Shown: positions 12,190-24,100 of the stretch, piece by piece
Layout: the number at the start of each line of letters is the position of its first letter
Numbering within the stretch: the first letter of the stretch is position 1
DNA from: Tubulanus polymorphus
Taxonomy: Eukaryota > Nemertea > Palaeonemertea > Tubulaniformes > Tubulanidae
Length of the DNA: 64,000 bases
Assembly: GCF_964204645.1 (NCBI RefSeq)
Contig: NC_134028.1
Location: 16,853,263-16,917,262, forward strand
Direction: 5' to 3'
Notes under the pieces: model-generated
What the model saw: only the letters and a program-made list of their open reading frames with translations
The model's database searches: none
Told to the model about the DNA's origin: nothing
Made by a program: the position numbers and the translations under genes

Positions 12190-15100
12190 GTAGGCTACTT
12201 TTGTAATTAAAAACTTAGTCTTTCTCAGTTGTGTCGCTGCCTGTTATCGCCTCATTTAAATTGTCCCTGGGAGTGTATGGCTTGTTCCTGAAATCGTAAT
12301 AATATGTGAGTGTCCCTGACAAATTTCTTTACCTGGGGCGCTGAATAACAGCCTATTACTGAATAACAGGCTGAGCCTATTACTACAGAAATGGAGCGAA
12401 TTTAAATGACATGGTTTCCAGAGCTAAGACCCTTTGACTGTGCAACTGAGCATATATTTATACATCATTCATTAAAGCATTATCCATTCTCCAATCCTAG
12501 GGAGCTGAATTTTGAAGGGCCTAATTAGATTTTATATGAGCTTTTTCACCAAAATCTGAACGCAAAAATATTGGTTTTAAAAAGCCAATCAGAAAGCAAA
12601 GACTATGATTAGCTTAGCCGCAGAAATCATCTACTGTTTTACTTCCGGGTTTTATTCTAAGATTTAAAATTTTATTTCAGGATCGATTTCTGTGTAATTT
12701 TCAGTTGATTTTGTCGGTTTTTTGGAGGAATGTTTCTATTTGCACTACAGAAAATATCATCGACATATGCTAAGTCAAGGAAAATAGGAAAATAGCTTTT
12801 TCTCAAATTGGATGGATGTCCTTGATATGCTTATTAGCCATGTGATCGAACTGCAAATTTCAATCAAATTTTATTGGTTTTATCTGGTTGGCGTATGATT
12901 TCTGTTAGTTTTAGTTGTTTCATGTCATTCTGTTACAAATATTAACATTTGTAGATTCCCATCATCAAAGTGTCGAAGTTATCATTCAAGAATGTTGTTC
13001 TGATAAAAGACAGTTTCATGAAAAGTTGACACTGACCAAAATCAAGTCCATTTTAAGGAATATTTTTCTTGTTTATATTTCTAGAATGTTGTTTTGTGTT
13101 TTAGGGATCATTTTTATCAATTTGGAGAAGTGCGCTCCATCACTATGGTTCCAAAACAACAGTGCGCTTTTGTGCAGTTTACATCAAGAACCTCTGCTGA
13201 AAATGCAGCTGAAAAATCATTCAATAAACTCATTATCGATGGACGTCGTTTGAATATCAAATGGGGCAGATCACAAGCGGCAACTCCTGGTAAAGGATAT
13301 GAGGATGATGAAATGAATTTGGAGCCTGTACCGGGATTACCTGGAGGTACGTAATCAATGTAAAATCATCTGTTAATCTACTCCCATGAAGGGTTGTCAA
13401 ATAATTATAGCTGCAGCTTCTTAGTAGCCGAAGCTATTACTAAGCTACATTGGAAAAAATTGCCAAAGATGTGACTGAAATCTCAAAATCTAATGAACAG
13501 GTTCTACCACTTTTTTGCCAAAGTACACGCATAAGACCCCCACAAAGAAATACCCTAGTTTCTCATCACATTATTTTCTGGAAAGGGACGAGGGCAGGCT
13601 AATTTTATTTCATTGCTTTTAAAAAAAAGATTGAGATATAACGCTCAACCAGAGACTAATAGAAGAGACGTAGGAGGGAAGTTTGTTTTTACCAATGCGA
13701 TGAACAAATTCTAGTAATGCAAGTTGAAGATGTGCAAAAAAAACTTAGTTAAAATCAAGAAGCTCCCTAAGCCTATAAAATCGCATTATATTGTCAAATT
13801 TAATTGAAACTGAGACAATCATTTTCACCCTTACTTGAAATGAGGTAAATGAAACAAACCTGCTGCTGTTTTTGTCACCTTCAAATTGTGGGCTACCGGT
13901 ATGCACATTATACAGCTATTCGGGAATTTTTAGCAAATTCTGACCGTTTCAGCTTTTGGAAATATAGGATGGTAAAAATATTTCACATACCGGTATGTAC
14001 CCAGCGTCAGTATTTTTTCATTGAATAGTTTGTTTTGATTACCTTCTATATTCATGCTCGCAGTATACACAATTAGGCTCAAGTTCATTATGCGTTGAAA
14101 TAGTGCGCTCCGCGTGAAGTTAATTGTGTATTATAGTATTATAGGCCTACAGTGTTGCCGATTCCGGAAATTGAAACTTTCAACAACAAAAAATTCGGGA
14201 AATTTTTTGCCATCCTCCTTCCTCTAAAGCCCGCCACATATGGCACCGAAAAAAGTTTTTTCCTAGTGAAAAAAATATTTTTGATGTATTATGTTATGCC
14301 GAAACAGAAAAACGTTTTTCGCAAAACAAGTACTGCTTGATTTGCGAAATATTTTGTCCCGTGTGCGATGAATGTTTTTTGTTAAGCAGTAGGCTGAATA
14401 ACCAATCAGCAAGCAACAATGTCTCACATGGAATAACAAAAATTGATATGAATACCTGAGTTTATTGTTGTCTCCATGGATTCCATGGTGCAAGAAATAT
14501 TTTCTGCGCGTTTTCGTTATGCCATGTCGGTTGAACGTTTTCTGGAAAACATGTTTTTTGTGACGTTGCGAATCGCTAAGAACGTCGCTGTTTTCACTAA
14601 CCGACGTATCTCGAAACAAGAAAATTAATTTTAGAAAATTATTTGACGCCTGCGAAAAAAATGTATAATTTCTGGGCTAAGCTAATGTGGAATTGCAAAT
14701 TTGAAATCGAAGTTTTAAGAAATTTGGGGAATGATGAGATTTGGCGATTGGGTAGATGATACAGCGGGTCTTCGACTCTAGTAGTGGTTTAAATTTTTTT
14801 ATTGAAAATTCTCAATAATTGATCGCGAACTTGCGACCGACTTCATTTACTTATGCCTCTAAGCTGGTCTGCAACTTCATTGCCTCCATGGTTGAAGAAC
14901 GAGCTCTTCTGATGTCTGCTTCATCATGACTTCGAGCATATTGTGTGGCCTAGCCAGCCGGCCCGGGCCACGGGTTTGGCTGTCACTCGATATCCTAGAG
15001 TCTTGAGTCTGGGTGGGTTGAAGTAGACATTGTCATTTAAAATAACATGCTTATGTTGTTCTGTATGAATTACCCGTGTGTCATGTATGTTGTATTAATT

Positions 15101-18100
15101 TATTTTAAAATTTGTATTTATTGAATTTGGGAATTTTATCCCGAAATTTCAATGTCATAAGGATCAATAAAGAATTGAATTGTCACCTAATACACATGCC
15201 ATCAGAGGACGCGGAGCCGTATATGATAGCTATGCTATTATAAATTGCTAATCTCACGAAACCTGCATACTCCTAATATCAAACATATTTTCTAAAACGT
15301 TTGAATATTGAAATTATATGTTTACACATTTTCATATTGACCGCTTTTAGTCGCTGATGAAATTCACGCCGGCCCTACACACATCGTAGATAGCTTCGTC
15401 ATTCCACCGGCATGCCCACGTCAGGGTCTGACTTTTATATCAGACTTCCAAATCGTGTATACATCCGCCGTTTAACCGAATAATCCGATTTACTTATCAT
15501 TTCTATTTATACCTGCCGCTTCTGATATAATCATACATCCTTTACTATTACAATACGTCTTCTAATGATATTCAATGCAATATAACATTTCGACGTTCAA
15601 ATATAGGTCATTATATAATCACAGGAAGCCATTCTACATCTATGTCAATAATATTTTGCCAGATAGCTTGTTTGTGTACACATAGACCTGTGACGTTTTG
15701 CACATCGATTTACGGCTGTCGTTTGTAAAATGACGCTGAATGGTTAACATTGTTTAGGTTTCATAATGGTAACGTTTTATAAGGCGTCTAAAAATTGATT
15801 TTTGAGTTTTATCCATTAGGAAGATCGGGGAAGTGCATATTTTATACATACCAAAAAAATAGGATTCTACCTCTTTTGGTTTCTGATGTATATAGAACCC
15901 TGTATGACGTATCTCATATTTTTTGCAAAATCATTTTTTCACTAACCAACGTAAGTTTTGTGAAACAAGAATATATGAAATCATGATCTTAATCATATTT
16001 CACTAACGACGTATCTTATCTATCGTAATTGCAACAGTGGAAAAATTGCCAAATAGGTTCAAATGGCGTTATTTTGGAACATGATTTATTGTGTCGCCGT
16101 TCCTAAGTTGTAATTCTTGTAGTTTACCTTATCATTGCTAAACAAAATTGCTAAAGATTGTTAATATATGTGAACAATTGCTATCAAATATTGTTGAATT
16201 TTAGACTCATTGAGTTATAATTTGCTTAAAAATTCGAAGGATGAGTCATTATTCATATCTAAATGCATACAATTGTGTGTTTGATAGAGAGACGTATCTA
16301 CAAAAACAGGCAGTTTTTTTTTTTCAATAACTGGCGTATCTAACTTAAGGTGTCATATCTGGTGAAAATCAGATATTTTTTAAACCGACGCACAACTTTG
16401 GCCCCCTAAATTTGGAAAATTCTTTGAGCTTGACTAAAAACAATAACACCGTATGATAAACCTTTCCATTTTGGCCAAATATAAGGTTGAGATGACATGA
16501 ATATCTATACCGATCGAGCTACCAAACATTTTCCGATTTTCAAATGCCATTTGTGAAAAATCAATTTTTTTGAGATGGTTAGTGAAAACAGCATCCTCCC
16601 TCTGCAGGGACTCGAACCTGATGGCATCGCTACACTCAGCCACGGCACGAACCCCTGCATCAGTAGACCGGGTGCGCAGGTACATGCGCAGCTTTCTGAA
16701 CGTAAACTGGCGGCACCAATCAGATTGCTCGTTGTATAATCGTTGAGGCAAATTTCAAGGAAGAACTATAAATGGGAAAACCCGGGATAAAATAAAACGG
16801 GATTTCTGATTGGCTCAAAATCACATCATCTGAACTGCGCATGTATCTGCGCACACGGTCGATTATGGCAGGGTTTCGTGCCGTGGCAATCTCGATGCCA
16901 TCAGGTTCGAATCCCTGCCGGGGGAGGATGTGAAAACAGCAACGAGAAGACCAGGTTCAATGAGAAGGAAGAGAATGAATAGAAAACAATGAGTTCGATC
17001 TACAGATAAGATAACTGCTTTATTTCCGTCACACGCAGGCTAACCACCTGTCCCAACTGCACATGCGCATGCTTATATATGATGATTCGCTGCATAGACT
17101 TGAGTCTATCCCAGTGGTTATGACCGCGGCTTTTCACTCTCAAAGAGCCAGTATCAACAACAATTTAATTGATATTGACAGCTGTAAGTGGTCAAACTCA
17201 CACTGAGCATCACTTCGTGAATAAAAAGCCAAACTTTTCCAGACTTTACCCAAGAAAATGAAGTAATAAGCAATGAAAATTTCAGTTTTGAAGTCTTGTT
17301 ATCTCGGGCTAAGCCCGAGATGTTGAATGGGTCCAAAAATCGAATTTTTGCTAACAAATGAGGTTATAACTTTGACACGAAGTCATGCAATCTACTATGT
17401 TTATGTGCAAAATGTAGCTTCATCATGCAGCTAAAATCTGTTGGATTTTGAATATCGCGTTCATTTAAGAGAAATCGACGAATTTGTGGCGATTTTTAAA
17501 GAAATTTCAAGGAGCATTTTGTTTCATAAAACGGCTAGAAGGCCGATGTACAACGTTACATTGAAGTAAAATAACTGCTCCCTGTGGTTGGCTGAGCTCC
17601 TGCTGTCAATCAATGTAAGGGCATATTCGATTGACGCAGACAAACCGGTCTTTTAATCTTCTCATCTATTAATCTGCTCGGTTCTAGTTTCTCATTTCCC
17701 AGTCATGGGAGAGTCTTACATGTTCATTTTTAATTTGATAGCTGTAGTATCGATTCCGTCTCCCCATATCTATTTCATTATGCAAATAACCGAAGATTCA
17801 ATCGATACGCTACTTCACGGAAGATTATGCGCGCACAATCAAATAGGCCCAAACCTCGTGTATACGGGATATCGACAAATTCAAGTTCTTGAATTACTCG
17901 TTTGATGGCGCTAGTCAAAACTGTAAATTGGAACCTAAATCCGCCATGCTCTAGTTCATTTGCAAAGAAAATCTCTCGCTTCAAGTTTTCAATGAGCGAT
18001 ATTTTACTTACTACTTATCGTCACACGTAATCCTTGAAATATGTTATCCTACCGCTACGTTGGATATGATAAACCTTCACTGCTAGGCTAGAAATCACTA

Positions 18101-21100
18101 TAAATGTCCTAAAATTATCAAAAAACATTTTGCAACGGCTGACGATGAAAAGACTGGTTGCCTGGTGGCAGCACTTGACGGCCCAATTAAGATTGTTGGT
18201 TCGAGTCCTGGTATTTTTCATATTTTTATTATGAATCTACGAGTTTCAGAGATGAGAATTCCCCGCGGATCCGCGGTTTCCCGCGGATTTCAGTATTGAA
18301 AAATATCAATTTTCCAAATAGTCCAAAAATGATGTAAAAGTAATGGGGGGGGGGGGGGGTGATGATCTCACTCAATTGGTCCGGCGCGATCGGTAATCAG
18401 GTGAACCGTAAAAGCGTTCAGTGCCTGTTTTACTTATCGTCACGTAAAAGTATCGCATTTCAATGCATATTCATTGCAACACAGTGATTTTGTATGTACA
18501 TTTGTACTACGATGAGTTTGTATGTATTTTATCGATCGGCTGCAGACACGCACGCACAGCAACAGTAGTAACGTATATAGGTCTACTTACTGTTGCTGCG
18601 TGTGTGTGGCGAACGCTTTCGGATATTATACACTACTTGGTGATGATTTTTAGTGAGCATTCATCGGCGCATTTTTACTGCAATAATTCAGGGCTCGACC
18701 CGTAATGCATGAGATGCTGAATGTCATCAAATGAGGATGTACCACATTGGAACTAGCCATTACCTTCCAAAATATAATAGTCGTTCATGGGTTCGAGATC
18801 GCTCTAAGTGCTCGGAAAACGTATTTAATTTCTAGAATTTTCTTGGGGGAGGACCCCCAAACCCCCCGAAATAGCTTCGCGCCTTCGGCGCTCGCTAGTG
18901 CTGACGGCTAGGCCGTCAGCTGGTTCGCGTATGTCACTCAAGAAAAATAACCCGCGGATTATACAGGTCGGCGTTCTCATCTCCGGAGTTTAGTCCTTCT
19001 AAAATCAATTTTATTTCATATTATTATTTCATATTTATCAGTGTTGCCTGCAATAAATTTACCTAAGAGTCTTGAACTCAACAACAAAGTGATGACACCC
19101 GGCACCAGTCATTACTTCAATTATCTGCTTCGAGCGTCATCGCTAAATTAGTTATTTTTGGTCGTTTTTTGACATTTCTAGTAACCTTTAGCGTTCGACG
19201 TGAGGTTTTATCGAATTCAACACATTGTCAGGATATCATACTCAAAGGATTATGCGTGCCGTTGCATTGTAAGTAAAATATTGCTAACTAAAAACTTGAA
19301 GCGAGAGATTTTTATTGCAAATGAACTAGAACATGGCAGATTTAGGTTCCAATTTCCGGTTCTGACTAGCGCCATCAAACGAGTAATTCAAAAACTTGAA
19401 TTTGTCGATATCCCGTATTGCCGCGATGATTGCTGATTAGATTTGATGATGTTGTTCACCGAAATCAGCAGATTTTACACATCCATGAAGTGTTCAAGGA
19501 AAACCTTACAGATGCATCAATCAGGTGGCGCCTATACATGACAAAGATAACATTCTGCGCCCGAGCTATTAAGATCCGTGGATCTCTTGTTGCATTCAAG
19601 AGTGAATATTTTCGCTGGATGCTGAAGTCAGTGTTTACATAATGAAGTGTCAAAACCAATTTACAAGTTGAAAGATTATATTTAGACAGTGTTTCACGCA
19701 AAACAACAACACTGGACTCATGAGATTATTCCAGATGACTAAAAATAATACATCTACAGACTCTGAAGAGTTTATAGGTGTACGAAATCAATCGGATTGA
19801 ATTTGCCACATGACATGATTATTCCCAAAATGAAACTGAAAACTCAAGAAAGGATTTAGTAAAAATGATTAAAGTTGGTTTGCTATATCCTTTAATGAAT
19901 GGTCGGTTGATGGAATATTATTCACTTCTGAATGCAGTAGTCGCTTGACATCAATTACTCATAAGGCTGAGTGATAGAAACAACAGGGATCCAGATATGT
20001 TAGTGTGACAACTCTTTGATGCACAGTGGTCATAATTACTGGGATAGACTCAACCCTTTCAGTGCTGACTAATCAAAACCCTATAGTGCTGGAGATAATT
20101 TGAAAATTTTGAAAAATTCCACCCTAGTGTGTTGCATAACGGGGATACCACTATAGTGCATATACACCGCGGCGCGGTATATTGTTAGTTACTAATATTT
20201 CACTATGTTTGACAAGTGCTGCCATCTTTCAATAGAGATAAAAACTAATTACTAATTACATCAATACACCGTAGTGCGGTGTACTAGCAAAATTCATCAC
20301 CGATTCATACACTGCACTGCAGTATAGACGCACTGAAAGGGTTAAGGGGGAGTAATCACTATATGGTTACTTAACAGAAACATTCCGTTCTCGACATTTC
20401 TCCGGGCAACAAATGGTAAACAAGTAGATAGTAAGAACGGAGAGATATATGACTAGTTATTACAATTGATTAAGTAAATAAAGCTTATGGAATCAATGAA
20501 CGATGAAACGAAATTCGCCGTCATTCCCATAATTTAGTTTCGTTACGTTCACAAGCTTCCAGTTAATTTTACGTTTTTGGCCGTCGTGTACAAGTACAAC
20601 GTCTCCTGATCGAATCTCGCTTGTCGTGCTATTTTTACGCGCGGGCAGATGACGTTCACGTAGCGCGATAACGTTTTTGTTGGCTCAACGACACCGTAAA
20701 TCGAAGAGTTCCATCACTGTGTGCGCGTTTCTGGAGGTTTTTTGGGTTTTATGAAATGTAGGCGGAAGGCGAGGTTGGCGATGATTCAGAGGGCATTAAA
20801 TGGAGTATCACAAACAATTTTTAAACATTTTCTTGCCAATTATTAAACGCTCCAAACCCAAGCCTGCTGTGCAACGGTATGGGGAATGATCTTGAATTTT
20901 GATATCTGGAAATATAGCTAGGTGCTGGCTACACTGGTTACGGTATATAGTGATAAAGAGAATCATGCATGCTATTTTAGCCTGCTGGCTATAGTGCGTA
21001 TGAATGCAAATGAAAGTTTTTTTCTTGATAATGTAATTTAACCCTTTCAGTACTTAATATACCGACCCATTGTACTGAGCTTTGAAATAGAGAAATTTTG

Positions 21101-24100
21101 GTGATTTTACTACGATCCCTGGGATAATGATACCATGTAAGTGTTATGAAAAAGGTACTGTACCCACAGAGGGAAACGTTGTGGCCTTACATTTCGGTGA
21201 TAAAAAATTAATTTTTATCCTAATAATGTGCGTCACGTGACCTAATTAGCGTAATTTATATAGTTTTACAGAAAAATCTCAAATGAAATTCAGATTTCCT
21301 ACCAAATACTAAACAAAGCCGGCTTTTCAATTCTGCATTATGTTCTGATTATTATCTGAGAATTTAATGGTAAAATTCCCATGGATAAAAAAATTATGGC
21401 TGTTTTAGTGAAGCAAGGTAGTCAGCACAATAAGAGAAATACATTAAATAATATCGATCCACTGAATATATTTCGAAACAACTTTGTACTAACAGGGCTG
21501 CCAACCCTCCCGAATTATTCGGAATCCTCCCGATTTGCGTGAAGAAATTCCGACGATACGATCGGGTATACAAAATTCCGACTTTTTTTTTCTTTTTCGG
21601 CGATGTCCGATTTTCCACCCGCCAGCGCGTTGTAACACAATAAAATGATTTGGTAGAACAGAATTGAATAGGTGGGGAATTTATATGCACGCCCGCGGTG
21701 GATGAGTGCGTGGCTATATACTGTGTACGTGGGTCAGGCGATAAACAGCGCTTACTAGCGCGCGCGTGCGTGCGTGTGTGTGTATGAGAGTAGCTGTGTT
21801 ATTGATTTTACCTACGCATGGCGTACGATTATTTCGTAGTAGGAGAGCAGCTTTTTAATTTGTTTCAAGAATAAAAATAAAGTTCATTCGTTTTAAAATA
21901 CGTTGTTTTCAATCATTTTTGTGACAATATTATGACATGTGGCAAAATGTGATTGTTATTGTCAAATTGCTCCGCATCGTTTCGGAGAAGAATCAGTTTA
22001 CTGCGGTAATTAGCTCGTTTTCGCAGCGCGATTAGCATTCGAAGATCCGGGTTAGATTTCAACGTGTGGACTCTTTGAAATGTTTCGGTAAGCAATTGCT
22101 TTGCTAGTTTGAACCTTAATGTTGTCACTCTTGTGTTAGTTTGATTTAAAAAGATAATTTAAGATGCTTTTGAGCAGTGCATCTCAAAGTAAACTTCTAG
22201 TTCGCATATTTGGCAGATGGCAGCACCATCGAGTAGCATGTAGATTTAGAGACTTTTTACTGTTTGTATCTTTCAGTTCTGTACGTGGAGTCTCTCTTGG
22301 ACAGTATCGTGGAATTGATGCTGGAAATGGATATATTCGCATGACAGCTGTATAGTGTTATGTAATTCGTTTGACAATTTATGCCAGTTTTATGTTCTTA
22401 TTTTTTAGTCTACTGTATATTTTTGATAAACACTGTTGATTTTTATCTTTCATAAAATAATAAAGAAAAAATACATTCTGTAGAATTTGCTGATTTTTTA
22501 TTTTGCTAATAATTCCATATTTTCATATCCAGCTTTCATATATTACACGTGAAAGGTATTCCTAATTGAAAGCAAAATATTCCTACTTGGAAAAGTCACA
22601 ATTTCTTCGGTTTCGATATATTCCTATTGAAACCTTCAATATTCCTAATTAATCTGCCATTCATCCCTAAATGGAATTTTGAAAGGTTGGCAGCCCTGTA
22701 CAAAGTAGCTGAAGTAATAAGAAGGGTTTGCGATAGATAGGCGCATGGGTATTATGAAAATGTGAGTCCCCAGTGACTGTCAACTGCATAGTGAAGCTGT
22801 GGTACAAAAGTCACCGAAGACCGTGTCCCACTTAATGAAAGGGATAATTTATCGTGAATAATCATTGATTAACTATTATGGCAGAAAATTAGCAGTGTGT
22901 GTGTGTGTTTTCTGTTGTAGAATTTGTTATAAACCAAAACATTGTTGATGAATATCTCTGGTAACCTGAAATACCAAATGCTAATTTTATGCAAAGACCA
23001 TAAATGTATATTTTTGGCCTATTTGACTACAAAATAATTCTTTCTGCAATAAACCCAGTTGCGTCGGTAGGCATTGCGTTGCTTGTCCAAACTCGTTTGG
23101 TGAGTTCAGCTCGGCCAGGTCAATACTTTTTCAGTACTCACTTACTATCTTGAGTGATTGGTGATACATTTTGATTTTTTTTTTTTGAAAAAAAAACTTT
23201 CATATCGTGAAAAATATTTTAATATTGGAGAAAATAGTGTTTTCGAAAAAGAATTTTTTCCCTACCTACCTACCTACATGTTCCCTTCCTAATTCTTGGC
23301 AATACAATAAACAAATGTATATTTTTGGCCTATTCGACTACAAAATAATTCTTTGAAAATTCTTTGAAAAAGAAGATTTTGGCAAATGAGCTCCAGCCTT
23401 TCAAGGTGAACCACTTTGCCCATAAGGATTTATTTCTATATTTGTTGACCAGGGGAATTGATTTGCCAAGCATTCCACCAAATTAATGGTGTACCTAGTC
23501 CTTAGTTGTATAATCTTTATTTACAGCATTGCCATTGCCTCCGGAAGATATAAATGCTATGGGTCTACCACCACCCCCATCAATGATGGGGAATAATTTC
23601 TTCAATCTGGGTGGACCTAGAATGATGCCCCCTGGAATGTTAGGAACGACCACAGCCACACAAGCGGCAATGGGAGCTGGAGCACCACAACGTATGCCTC
23701 CTCCATATCAATTTATGAGTCATGGACCTCCGCCACCAGGTAAGTGATGCAGCTGCAATTATTATGCATGAACTAGATAACCCATCTCCTGAAAATTTTA
23801 ATGAAAAGCCCAAAAAAGGTGAAAAGCCCTCATGGAATCCCTTTAGCTTATTGCTAAAATACTCCTACAAATCTCACTGGCCCTAATCTTCATTTTTTAC
23901 TTTGAAGTTGTCACTTGTCTCCGTGCACTTGTTGATTTTTTGGATTTTAAAATTGCATCGTGGAAATGATAAGCAAATTCATGGCTTATCTCTCAATCAA
24001 ATTGAAATCTTAAAAATGGCATGAGAATGTTCCTTCAGATCGTATAGCTGGAATATGGACCACCACATGTGAAACGTTCTTCTTTTCACATCGTCTTTAT

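Noticed and set aside
12915-13253. 112-codon ORF overlapping the second RBM22 exon
   Set aside because: Different frame from the conserved RRM coding frame and crosses the intron boundary.
16593-16929. Functional tRNA genes
   Set aside because: Only A/B-box-like halves are present and a full cloverleaf with paired acceptor stem is not seen.
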